Shown piece by piece: positions 23,051 to 36,200 of a stretch of 64,000 nucleotides of DNA. Position numbers and translations under genes: made by a program. How positions within the stretch are numbered: position 1 is the stretch's first letter; each line of letters opens with the position of its first letter. The stretch covers positions 132,752,891 to 132,816,890 of the forward strand of contig CM043947.1 in assembly GCA_014529385.2 (NCBI GenBank), written 5' to 3'. This DNA comes from Adiantum capillus-veneris (lineage: Eukaryota; Streptophyta; Polypodiopsida; Polypodiales; Pteridaceae). Under the pieces are notes generated by a model that had not been told where the DNA came from, ran no database searches, and saw only the letters and a program-made list of their open reading frames with translations.

Positions 23051-23468
23051 GTTTCCAACCCTTTACACAGTCTTCGAGCACCCTACTAAAATTAGTCGGT
23101 TACCACCTGTAACCACAATCTACATGCATACATATGTTTCATTGTACTAAACATTGTCTATGAACACTGCAGCCAAACCAAAGCTTTCTGCACCACCAAT
23201 ATGTAGATCTGCAAAATCCCAAACCTTGGCATTTTTGCATGCGCACGAACTCTAACTCCAAAACGAGGGTCAAAACGCGCCGAAAATGAAAATTTGGCTA
23301 CACAGCTACAGTCCTTTGTAGTCCAAAGGACTGCATAGAACCCTCAAATGGACACTCTTCAAGTGGAATCACCTGAATTGGAGATCGTTGAAGATGGCTC
23401 CCAAGAATACCAAAACCGCTTCCTAGACTTCTCCTGCTTGCTGCTCTAAGCTCCTCAGACACAATTAG

Positions 23469-23480
23469 GCTCTGATACCA
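23469..23480 (-). promoter_or_regulatory. Outer Copia primer-binding site (tRNA-iMet)
   Basis: The minus strand reads TGGTATCAGAGC immediately after the 5' LTR, complementary to initiator tRNA-Met. Confidence 0.93.
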
Positions 23481-23528
23481 TGTTAAGAGATAGAGAAGGA
23501 GAGACCTTGAGCTCTTGCAAGCGTGCAC

Positions 23529-23576
<48 letters not shown>

Positions 23577-23879
23577 ACACAAAGATGGAGATAAAAGACT
23601 ATACTTTTTCTTCTTCAGAAACTCAAGATAAGAGGTCGACAAAGCATAAGGGGAATACAAAATAAAAGGGAAACTATTACAACGGTCTAGTATGAACCGC
23701 TAGTGAGTGAGGTGAGTAGGCAAGTGTGCCATCACTCCGGTAGGTAGACCAACTCAGCGTAGTCTTGCTGTAGTATCACTGCCAAAGATATGTCTATCCA
23801 CCACCAAGGAGCTCTAGTGATGATGACTATCGAGGATAGTCATCCAAGTGTCGTACATGCTGAGCTTGACATCTCAACA
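23481..23879 (-). repeat. Outer Copia 5' LTR
   Basis: The minus strand starts TGTTGAGATGTC and ends CTTAACA. It pairs with 13321-13636 and contains an expanded C33 run plus (AC)n at 23530-23580 that the other LTR lacks. Confidence 0.92.
23530..23580. repeat. Poly-C (33 C) plus (AC)n
   Basis: A homopolymer and dinucleotide run unique to one of the two outer-Copia LTRs, so it expanded after insertion. The length may be imprecise in assembly. Confidence 0.9.
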
Positions 23880-23884
23880 ATCTA

Positions 23885-25089
23885 AGTAAAAGATGACAAT
23901 ACACATCAGTTAAGGACTAAGGGTCCATCGAAGGGTTAAAAAAAAGAAAGAAAAATAACCTAGGAGGGTCAACTATAGGGAGATCCGATTTGGGATTTGG
24001 ATGATGGATTTACCACCTTGGTAGACTGCTCACTTACCTTTCTGTGGGATTCGTATACCTTCTTGAGCTTGTTTACTTTAACTTTGCGTTAACTTTTGGT
24101 CTATTCTTTGGTGATTTAGAACATTTTCCCCTTAAGAAGGCGATATAATGGACTTATCCATTCTTCTTTGTCCTTGAAGGTGAGAATAAAATGCTTGGGT
24201 GGCACATGCCTGTGTGGCATTGATCCAAGAAACGGTTTTAGGCTTGATGTTGTCAGGTTAAAGAATGTCATTGAGTTTGGCGATTGCTTCTTTAAGAGTG
24301 TCTTCATTGGTGCACCATGGTGAGTGAAATCCTCCAATCTTGACTTTAAGGCCAAGGGATTCTTGTAGTCAGCATTCTTGCAAACTATCTGTATCTTGGT
24401 GTCAATCTTTTTGTGTGTCGCTTCATGGACTTCCTTCACTACCTTGACGGTCTTGGTAAGGGAGGCTTCAACACCTTGGGATTTTGTGAGTAGGGCTTGG
24501 CTCACTGCTTCCTTTGTGTCCTCTAGCTTAAGCAAGGGTTCCTTGAGTCTCACACTTTTGCCAATGAGTTCTTAGGTGTGATTTTCTTGGTGCCCAATGA
24601 GATCCTTTCTTGGTGCGGCTACCAGCTTGCCACAAGGAAGCTCTTGCGTGAGATTGGGGTACCAAAGGAAGACATTTAGGCATCCTTACTACCTTGCCAA
24701 AATGAATGGGTTTAGCAAAATTTGGATGCCTAGATTGCTGATAATTTTTTAGGAGTTAAAAGGTTTGAAAGGTTACTTAAACCTTGATGGTTTGAATACT
24801 GCACTTGATCTTGGTTACACTAGAACCAAGCAATGATGATGCCAAGAGCAGTAGTCGCTAGGAGCTTCAAGTGTGTAGAGGAAAAGTGGGCAAGATTCTG
24901 GCGGATCTAAGGTTGGCCATCATCAAGAGTGTCGAGTCCGTAGATGGGCAAGTAGGCAAGGGTCACGTCTTGCTGAAGGTGGGTAGGTGGGCTAATGGCT
25001 GTTTTGGCTTGAGAAGGTCGGGCTGAAAGGTACCCCTGGGACGCGCTCACCCACTGGGAGACAAGGGGGGAGAGAAAGCTAGGGTTTGT

Positions 25090-25095
<6 letters not shown>
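23885..25095 (-). other. Unrecognised region with a minus-strand frame (24116-24553)
   Basis: The 145-codon minus-strand frame 24116-24553 is Lys/Glu/Ala-rich and probably helical in its first half (LLKLEDTKEAVSQALLTKSQ). It has no zinc knuckle or catalytic motif and its second half is composition-poor. It could be part of an old Gag or a coiled-coil protein; I cannot assign it. Otherwise I see no gene. Confidence 0.25.

Positions 25096-25142
<47 letters not shown>
25096..25142. repeat. (GA)n microsatellite
   Basis: An uninterrupted GA run of about 47 bp. Confidence 0.95.
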
Positions 25143-25144
<2 letters not shown>

Positions 25145-25383
25145 CAAGCATGGCCCCCTCGAAAGATGCATTAAACGTAAAGGCTACTATTGATAAACTG
25201 ATGTATATGGACTTTACAAGCATGCAGCAATTGCTGAATTGAATATGAGCCTTTTTGTGATATTTGATGTGAAAGAGAAAGCCAAGTGGGATGCTTGGAA
25301 GGGGTTTTCACACGTCAAAGAAGAGGCAATGCAAGAATACAGCACGAAGGTCACCCATACATAGGAGGGTGATACACTCTCTT

Positions 25384-25611
25384 GGTTTTATTAGTCATGA
25401 TTAAACGTATGGCATCTTGCTTATTTAATTAAGTATTCAAAAAGATTTAGTACTCTTAACATCAAATGTTGGCCTGCTACTAGTTGCTAGTATGCATATT
25501 TGGTTTTATTATTCAAAATTGAACCTATGACAGCTCGCTTATTCAATTAAGCATTCCAAAATATTTGTAATCACGTCAAATGTTGGCTTGATAGTAGTAA
25601 GCATATTTGGT
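25384..25611. repeat. Degenerate tandem duplication, unit about 118 bp
   Basis: Copies at 25384-25501 and 25502-25611 share GGTTTTATTA, ATTAAG-ATTC, ACGTCAAATGTTGGC-type text and the end GCATATTTGGT. Divergence is substantial. Confidence 0.7.
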
Positions 25612-25664
25612 AAATGGTTTTGAGTATATTTTGATTTAAAATTTTTCCATATGATTGTCCCGAG

Positions 25665-25784
25665 ATTGCTGGTCTATTGGTTGAAGGGTGTTCACACATT
25701 GTTCGCAAGTAGGGATGTGGCCCCATTGTTGGTCTATTGGTTGAAGGGTGTTCACACATTGTGTGCAAGCATGGAAGTGTCACC
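25665..25784. repeat. Tandem duplication, unit 60 bp
   Basis: GGTCTATTGGTTGAAGGGTG followed by TTCACACATTG occurs at 25671 and again exactly 60 bp later at 25731. The intervening parts are similar. Confidence 0.9.
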
Positions 25785-25881
25785 CATGATGTCTCCACAA
25801 ATGTTTGGCCCCAATAATCATGATGATGCACCTAGGATCTTGAAAGGGTGAAATTACCCACCTAGTGGATCTCCAAAGTAC

Positions 25882-27476
<1,595 letters not shown>

Positions 27477-28054
27477 AAGTAAATGAAAATTATATAATAA
27501 AAGTGACTAAGGGAGTAGAAGCTAGTTTTTTGTTTTCACAAGGATGATGGTGGAAATGTGGTGGTGATTTGTATAAAAGAAAAAAATATTTATGATATTA
27601 GAGGATGTACACATTGGTAACAAAAACATACTTATGGTGCAAGAGGATGAAAGAAGGCATACATACGTCTAATAAAACACACACCTAGGTATACATATTT
27701 AAATAAAATACCAAAATAAATTTAATAAAAAATTCCTATATTTAGTCCCTATATACAATGAGATATTTACACATAAGAAGGCCATGATATACTTTTAATT
27801 TCTATTTTATTTATTTATTTTGGCTCAACTAGTTTAGTGAGTAGCTAATTGAGGGTTTTTAAGGAGATAAGGGAAAAGTCCCCTAACTCACACACGCCTA
27901 TGTATAGTGAAAGTGTGAGGATAGCCACAGTGTTTTGAGTGATTTTGATAGGGTGAGGTAGCTCACTATGACAATTCCGGATAGCCAAAAAACAACTATC
28001 ATTAGTCCTGCCTAGGATGATGGTACATTCATGTACCATCAAAAGGCTTCTTTT
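27477..28054 (-). other. Gypsy-A 3' untranslated region
   Basis: AT-rich sequence between the end of pol and the 3' LTR. A 65-codon minus frame (27845-28042) shows no family features. I cannot place a definite polypurine tract. Confidence 0.4.
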
Positions 28055-29250
28055 TCAATAAGAGTGGTTGCAAGCTATTTTCCGTGTTTTGTTCCTCAAA
28101 CAAGTCTTCCTTTTGTAGTCTTCTTCACCTTGTCTTGAACTACTGACACAAACCAAGCTACAAGACCTACATGATGATATAGCTTCTTGGTGATGCTCTT
28201 GCAAATCCTTTGGTAGAATGCGACTCAAGTAGGGATTTTGTCGGTACCCATTCACCTTCTTAGGATGCTCCTTGCCATATAAATCCATGAGCTGATAGTA
28301 ACTTGAATTAAATGATTTTTTGACCACATAATATGGACCTTGCCATCAGGTGTTGAATTTGGCATCAAACCTATTGTCAAGTCGATTCTCATACCTTAAC
28401 ACCAGCCCACCTTCTTTGCTATCCTTGTCCTTAACCTTTTTATCAAGCTTCTCCTTTGCTTGCATAGCTTTCCTCTTGTAGCACTTGTAAGCTTTTTCTC
28501 TTTTTCACTCAAGTTTGACTAAGGTAAGAAGTCGATCCGTCCATGTTTCTTGGTCATCTTGTGTCCCTTTGCTGTGAAGCTGCATGGTTGGAATGTTGAG
28601 CTCAATAGGCTGCAAGGCCTCTTGATCATAGACCAAGTGAAATGGTGTGAAGTCTGTGGCTTCCCTATATGTGGTTCGATACGGCCACAAGGCACCATCC
28701 AAGAAGTCATCCCAAAACTTTATCTTGTTTTGCACCATCTTTCTAATGATGCTTGCAATAACACCATTAGCCTTGTCCATTAAACCATTTGATTGTGGGT
28801 AGTAGGGTGTGCTATGACGATGTAGTAAAGCCCTTCACAGACTTCCATGAGTAAACCCTTCCTGAACCCCACACCATTATCAGAAACAATTTCCAAAGTT
28901 GTGCCAAATTTGCAACAAATATTAGTGTATACAAATATGCTCACTGTTTTTCCATTTAACCTTGCCACACTTTGAGCCTCTACCCACCTAGCCATGTAAT
29001 CTACAACCACTAGAATGTAGAGTTTACCATTTTTTGTTCTAGGCAAAGAACCCATAGCATCAATGCTCCACTTTTCAAAGGGTTCATTTGCAAGCACAAT
29101 TTGCCTTGGACCATATATCAATCTTCTATTTCCATTTACTTGACAATTGTGATAGATTTTACACCAAATGTTGGACATCCACATGCAGGCTTGGCCAAAC
29201 ATACCCTGCAAGCAAAATCTTCTTCACAGTTAACTCTTGGGCAAAATGAC
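28055..29250 (-). pseudogene. Gypsy-A integrase
   Basis: The frame 28780-29211 contains the first catalytic Asp in FEKWSIDAMGSLP, the block LYILVVVDYMARWVEAQSVA and the second Asp in EIVSDNGVGF. The next piece, 28505-28780, opens with MDKANGVIASII, the place of the catalytic Glu motif (usually NGLVExxN), here with Asp. It continues through WPYRTTYREATDFTPFHLVY. The C-terminal part 28055-28327 has LMDLYGKEHPKKVNGY. At least two frameshifts break it. No chromodomain is evident. Confidence 0.85.
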
Positions 29251-29513
29251 CACCACATGCCTCTTCATGCAAACCTCTAGAATGGCTGGAATTCCTCCAT
29301 TGTTGGTACTCTTCTACACACCTGATCCTTTCCTCTTTGATAGAGGGAGCCTTCTAGGAAGAGATAAACGCTTTCCTTCTTCATGAGTCTCCTCTTTCAA
29401 GCTTTTGTGAAGTCTTGTGGAAAATCGCCCTCCAAAATATAGCCAATAATGGGAGCCAATGACTCCAATCCCTGGTATCTCGGTTGCTTGACAGCTGTTG
29501 CTACCATGATGAC

Positions 29514-29915
29514 CTACACTTCTTTCTCAACACATGTAACTGATTGTTGTGCAAGTAAATTGGCATCTTCATTTTGTTTCCTAGGAATATGATATAGTTG
29601 CACTTCTTTAAATTGATTAAAAAACCTACAAATGGCATGAACTTTTGTCCTTAGGCTTTCATTCTTGCATGTCCAAATGCCTAAAATCTGGCTCATTAAT
29701 GAGAAGTGTATCCCCTTTTACCATGAGACGTTGTATACCTTGGCTGATGCAATTCTTCAAGTAGTATGTCATAGTCTGCTTCATTGTTGCTAGTTGAACC
29801 TGGTAGATTGACCTTCTCTTTCATGAACACCACTCCTCTTGGGTTGAGAAACACTAGTCCTTCCCCTGCTTTTCCTATGGCTCGTCAAAAAGCTCCATCA
29901 AAGAACAAGGTAAAA
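29514..29915 (-). pseudogene. Gypsy-A second, archaeal-type RNase H
   Basis: The minus translation near 29760-29915 reads FFDGA, AGEGLVFLNPRG and SNNEADYDILLEEL, matching the pattern of archaeal-type RNase H (FDGA...G.G.V...P.G...TNNxAEYxAL). The frame 29514-29696 supplies its C-terminus, FKEVQLYHIPRKQNEDANLL. This extra domain before integrase is characteristic of Tat/Ogre-lineage Gypsy elements. Frameshifts and stops interrupt it. Confidence 0.75.
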
Positions 29916-31492
29916 GCATTAGGAATACTTTTAGGTGGTGGCAATGGTGAGTTCTTTAGGATTCAAGCACTTTAATCTCCTTCTCATGCACCCTATAAGT
30001 GAGGATCCCTGCCAATTGTGCACGTACACTATCTTCTACCTTGAAAAAGTATTAGAATTCTTGTAATTCCATAATCCACTTTGAGATCCTAGTACTAACA
30101 TTCATTTGAGATGACACCCAAGGGAACAAATTTTTTGTAGTGAGAATTACAAAAGGTTTTGGTAGCAACTAGGATCTAAACTTCCTCACCACAAACATGA
30201 GAGAAAGCATCATAAGTTCTACTTCCATGTAGCCTCTCTCCAAAGCATTCATGACCCTACTATCAAAGTAGATGGGCTGCATCCTGGTACTGTGGAAACC
30301 ATGTTGTAACAAAACAGCCCCAATTGTTTTCTTGCACTAAAGGTAACAAAGAATGTGTACTCCCAACAAGGAGGCATGAGTGTTGGTAGTTGTGACACAA
30401 TAACTTGAATGTTACAAAAATATTTTCAAGCTCATTAGACTAAACAAACTCAACTTGTTGTGTCAATTTTTGCAAGGGGTGAAGTAACTCCGAGGCTAAG
30501 TGAATGAAACGTGACATATACTTCACCTATTGAATGAATGAGATGACCTCCTTAAGACTCTTGGGTGATGGTAACTCAGTAAGAGCCTTTGCCTTTGAAG
30601 GATCCACCTCAATGCCTTTGTAAGAAACTTGGTGACCAAGCAAGATCACTTCATCCTCACCTATATGACACTTATCGGGGTTAAGTTGACCTCCCATTTC
30701 ATAGAGCTTCTTCAATCCTTCTTCTATCCCCTATAGATGCAACGATTTTGAGCTATAAATGCAAAAATAATCAATGAACACTCTAATTGAATTTCCAAAG
30801 AGTGCTCGAAACACCATGTCCATGAAGTGTTGGAAAGTTTTAGGAGTATTTTTCAGGCCAAATGGCATGACTCTGAAAGCATAATAATCCCAAGGAGTGA
30901 TGAAGGTTGTTTTCAGCTGATCCTCCAATGTGATACCTATTTTAAAGTAACTTGAGAAGCCACCACAATCATACTTCTCGTGACCAGCTACATCATTTAG
31001 TATATCATCCTGAAATGGGAGGAGAAAGTGATATCTTTTTGTTGCCTCATTCAGTGGACGGTAATCCACGCACACCCTCCACTTGCCGTTCTTCTTGGGA
31101 GTGACAACAACGAGAGAGACCCACTCTAAATTCTCCACTGGTGGATAAAGGAAACCTGCTGCCAGAAGCTTTATTACCTCCTTGAGTAGAGCCTGCTCCT
31201 TGATAACTCCTAGCTTTCGTATCTTTTGACCTTTAGGTATGGCCTTAGGCTTTAATTCAATCTTGTGTTGAACAACATCTACTCCACGCATGTCAATGTA
31301 TCCTTTAACAAAAAGTTTATAAAACTTCCTTAGCACACATTTGAATTGCTCTCTTTTGTCCTTTGAAAGTATTGTAGACAGCATACCTTCTAACATTCCT
31401 TCATCTTTCACATTTTGGTTCTCTTGAGGACCTACCTCTTCCAAGCGGTGACAAGAGGTCTCTTGGTTGCTTGGCTTAAACCTTAACCCCAT
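29916..31492 (-). pseudogene. Gypsy-A reverse transcriptase and first RNase H
   Basis: The frame 30731-31492 carries Gypsy RT: VVVTPKKNGKWRVCVDYRPL, then the YAFRVMPFGLKNTPKTFQ block. The catalytic motif reads VFIDYFCIYS where FIDDF is expected, so the second catalytic Asp is Tyr. The next frame, 30527-30715, continues in the same phase after a TAG (NPDKCHIGEDEVILLGHQVS). The first RNase H region (29916-30526) is heavily decayed. Confidence 0.88.
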
Positions 31493-31688
31493 GACTTTGA
31501 TGGAAGACTCCTCTTAATGCTTCCACTACTTTTTTCTTCTGAGGTGCTATCAATCCAGTCTTCCTCCGTCTCACTTTATGATGATTCTTCATGGAGCTCC
31601 TCTTGGTGTTGCTCCTTCATGTCAAAGAAAACCTTCTTATGATTATCATCCTGCAAATCAACCTTCCACTTTCCCAATCTTGCAAAGA

Positions 31689-32345
31689 TCACATTTTCAT
31701 TAGCCATGGTCTTCCAAGGATAAATGGATAGCCACTTCCCTTAGTCAACATAACATAAAAATCCACTGGCTTCTTAATGCCAAAGGCCTCCATAAAAACA
31801 TTTTTACAAATGCCTACACACCTTGCCTTGCTATTGTTTGCCATTTTCACTTTGATTTCAAGTGTCTCATGGATGCGCATGCCTAGTTTCTGCATGAGTC
31901 CCTCTATCATGATGAAAATTTGTGCACCCCCATCCACTAGACCTTTTCTGACTAACCTTCCTTTGATGTAATAGTCTAGCACCAGTGTAATGTCCTCATT
32001 CATTTCAGCTTGTACAATTTTTACTACAACATGCACACTCTCTTTTACCTTTCTCCTAATGCTAACTGCCTTCATTAAATCCCTCCTAAATTGTGGACAT
32101 AATGCAAGAAAATAAGGCCATGAGATATCAGGACCCTTACCTCTCATGTCTTTCAACAAGTTGTATGGAGCCATAGCATGTCCAAGAGGGAAGTCTTGGA
32201 GGTTGATATGCCATCCAGTCCTCTTCGCTTCCTTGGTCTCCTTCCTTTGTCTTCTTGCCTCATTCATGGTCACTTTGTGATGTGACTCCTTCTTTATCTT
32301 TACCTTTTCCACGGCCACGCTTGATTCCATTTTCTTCCATGTCAA
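31689..32345 (-). pseudogene. Gypsy-A aspartic protease region
   Basis: The C-terminal half has the retropepsin-like arrangement LVDGGAQIFIM (active-site loop), a central strand region and the flap-distal block YPFILGRPWLMKM. The loop reads DGGA rather than D[ST]GA. I recall a similar DGGA in some plant Gypsy lineages, so this may be lineage-typical rather than a mutation. The frame ends in TGA; the N-terminal half is Lys/Glu-rich linker. Confidence 0.8.
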
Positions 32346-32498
32346 TCTTATTTGAATTTTTCACCTCTCCCACATGCACATTTGGATCTGGCAAAGGTGG
32401 AACTCCTTCCACTTCTCGTGGAGGTGGTCTTGCCCCATTTGGTCTTTGCAGAAGAATTGGTTCTTCACTAGTTCCTTCACCTGTATTCATCACTGGGG

Positions 32499-33316
32499 TT
32501 AATTCAAGTTAGGTATCCCTGGATCCCCATGGGGCCAAGGAAAATTATACATCCCATGCCCAAATTCTCCACAATTCCAACATTGCAAAATTCGCTTAGG
32601 TCGTGGCTCTCGCTCCTCATCTTTCTTTGTTTGTCCTTTGGGAACTACAACTTGTGCAAGGTGAATTGACAAGTTGCTCAAGAACTCATTTAGCTTCTCA
32701 ATCACCTTAGGTGTTACCTCAGGAATATATCTAGTTGTTGATGCTTGCAACTTCCCCTTGGGTCTAGGACCCTCTATTGGAACCACTCCCCTTAGGCACT
32801 TGAGATTTCTATACTTCTCAATAACCCTAGTTTTAGTTGCATCAAAGGTAGCAGGTGCACCCGCTTCAACTTTTATCTTGAGTGTCAGAAAGAGACCGTC
32901 TATGAACCTCTCCTTCTTTAGGAACTCAGCATTATCACCAAGATTAGCAACATTTCTCACCCATACAACCCAAAGAGGTAGAAACTCTTGTTTGTACATG
33001 TAGTAGTCATCTGAGTCTTTTTGTTTGTGAGAAACAATGTCTTGCCATAGATTTTGAGTGTTTTGAGGGTCAAAGAAGTATCACTTGATTGATCAATGAA
33101 TTCCTTATAGTTTCCCTTAACCTCCTGAGATAGAGAGTCAAACCAAGTGCTAGCATCCTTCCTTAGAACTACCTCAAACATTTCTAAGAATTCTTCATCT
33201 CCTATTACTCTTTTTATGCGGCAAGCCATTTTGAAATTTGCTAGAAATAGCTCGGCATCCTCGCTAGGCTCTCCAAAAAAGAGAGGATACTCTGACATTT
33301 GGCGTTGTGCCTCCAT
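32499..33316 (-). pseudogene. Gypsy-A Gag
   Basis: The frame 32957-33316 starts MEAQRQMSEYPLFFGEPSED and includes the Retrotrans_gag core (RKDASTWFDSLSQ). After a frameshift, 32499-32999 continues (KKERFIDGLFLTLKIKVEAG) to a zinc knuckle CWNCGEFGHGMYNF in which the last Cys is Phe. A Pro-rich frame (32260-32493) links Gag to protease. Confidence 0.85.
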
Positions 33317-34007
33317 TGAATCAATTTCAAAATGACAACACGTTTTTTTTCTTTCTTAAAAATATTTACACAGTAATATTTTCTAAATTTTAATCTATTC
33401 TACAACAAAATAAAAATATGCACATGAAATGATCTATGATAGTCAACAAGAGGCAAGATAACACGGTTTGGTGATGCGAGGATTTCTCCTACTCTTTGAG
33501 TACCAAACAAGAACACCATACGCTGTTGAAAATGGATCTTTAAACTAATTGCAACGTTCATTCTAATGTGTGGAGTGAAATGGAAGGGAAAATCATGAAC
33601 ACCATACATTGTTGAAAATGGATCTTTCTACTAACTGCAAATTCTATTCTAATGTCTGGAGTGGAATGGAAGGGAAAAAAAATCTATTCCTGGGTCATTA
33701 TCCATGGTCTATGCATGAACTAATGCTTAAAAAGTATATATATATATAGACATCCAAACTAAGGTCATACCTAATGAGAGGAAAAATAAAAGGACGTTTA
33801 TTTCGGCCAACCTAAGGGGACCTAAAATTCTTCAAATTACATGTTGGAATTGCAACTTAGTACTAGCAATGATGTGTATCTTTTGCTTTGGAATGGGAAT
33901 TAAAGGATCATACAAATTCTTGTGATTCATGCAAACTACTTGACTCTTCTAAAGGTTGAACCTACATAAAAACGTACAAAAGCCGTCCTCAGTGGGGGCA
34001 CCAAAAT
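33317..34007 (-). other. Gypsy-A 5' leader and probable primer site
   Basis: AT-rich leader between the LTR and Gag. Next to the LTR the minus strand reads TTTGGTGCCCCCACTG (about 33991-34006), which has the TGG start of a primer-binding site. I do not assign the tRNA. Confidence 0.5.
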
Positions 34008-35113
<1,106 letters not shown>

Positions 35114-36145
35114 AGAGAGGCGAGTGATTTTTGTGTGAGGTTGCTTACTCCAAGGTAGAGTAGAGTGGGTGCAATTTACAAGAAAGGGTTAGTAGTTAAT
35201 GTCGGTAATCACTATAACAAGTTAGCAATATAATAACAATGGGTAGAATGACTTGAAGGGTTGAGGAAAGAGGGGTGAATGAGAGGATGAACCATTGAGA
35301 TATCTTGGATTCACCCGTGCGTAGATTGTCAAAAGTGATCGTCGGTCTTCTTCATCTTCTTTTCTTCATGCCACCACCATAGTTAAACACCTCCAAGAAT
35401 ATGAGGGTTTTTTGTTGATAGAAAAATCACAATTTTGCAGAGTTCTAAGCATGGTTAGGTTGCTAAATTTTTATGCAATTTTAAAAAGTTGAAATAAAAT
35501 TGTAATATGAGAGTAATAGAGAGGGATATTGAGATAATATATGTAGGTAGAGCTTCCAAAAGAAGATATGGATGTAAGAGAGGAGGATAATGGTGAGGAG
35601 GGTGATGAAAACCATGGAAGGTGCAACTTTGAGTGAGGGATGGAGAGGAATGTGTGTGTGTGTGTGTGGAAGTGTGAAGGGGAGTGAGAGAAGACTAAGG
35701 TGACTTGTGAGAAAAAGTAGATAGATTGGGGCCCACCAAAAATATCATACCTCACCGGTGGCAGCTCCAAAAATTATGAAACAAATTGAGGTAATTATTG
35801 AGCTTGTGAGAAAATGTTTTATTTTAATCACATCCTCAAATTTGGAGTGGATGTGGATGCCAAAAATCCCACCAAAAATCCTGTTTTTAATGCCTGAAAT
35901 AGTTTTCTAGTGGCGTCCTCCTTTGTTGAATTTTCACAGTTCATCCAAGAGTGAGCCCCTCCATGAGTCATATCATGATACAAAGCATGCAAGTTATCTT
36001 CACACATGCATTGAGGAGGATCCTTGGTGAATAAAGAAATATATACATGGTGGGACTAGTGTATGTTTAGCTCAATGAGCACATGGTGTTAGAAAAATGA
36101 GTACATAATAAAAAAATATGGAAGAATTATGGATATGGAAAAAGA
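35114..36145. other. About 1.03-kb block present only in the right Gypsy-A LTR
   Basis: The left LTR goes directly from 'gaagattt' to 'ggaatcatataatatgg' (near 27410-27430), while the right copy has this block between the same two points. It holds no recognised frame. Parts of it (about 35640-35960) resemble 38270-38540. It is either an insertion here or a deletion from the left LTR. Confidence 0.55.
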
Positions 36146-36200
36146 TATTGGAATCGTATGATATGGTCCCTCTTTTGTATTATTTTGGGTGAAAGAGGAA
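36146..36200 (-). repeat. Gypsy-A 5' LTR (outer part, truncated)
   Basis: The text around ATGATATGGTCCCTCTTTTG to GTGAAAGAGGAA matches 27422-27475 closely. It stops at about 36200, where Gypsy-2 LTR sequence begins. Confidence 0.75.

Larger units (their letters stand above)
13321..23879 (-). mobile_element. Outer Copia LTR retrotransposon, minus strand, interrupted
   Basis: Two LTRs (13321-13636 and 23481-23879), a tRNA-Met primer site beside the right LTR, a polypurine tract beside the left LTR and matching ATCTA duplications define a complete minus-strand insertion. Its own sequence is 13321-16911 plus 22456-23879, about 5.0 kb; the rest is the nested Copia. Coding order from right to left is Gag, zinc knuckle and protease, integrase, RT, RNase H, which is the Copia order. 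All parts are broken, so it is non-autonomous. It is older than the element inside it. Confidence 0.93.

Noticed and set aside
23521-23580. Possible triplex or telomere-like C-rich element
   Set aside because: It is a plain C homopolymer followed by (AC)n, not a telomere repeat, and is absent from the partner LTR.
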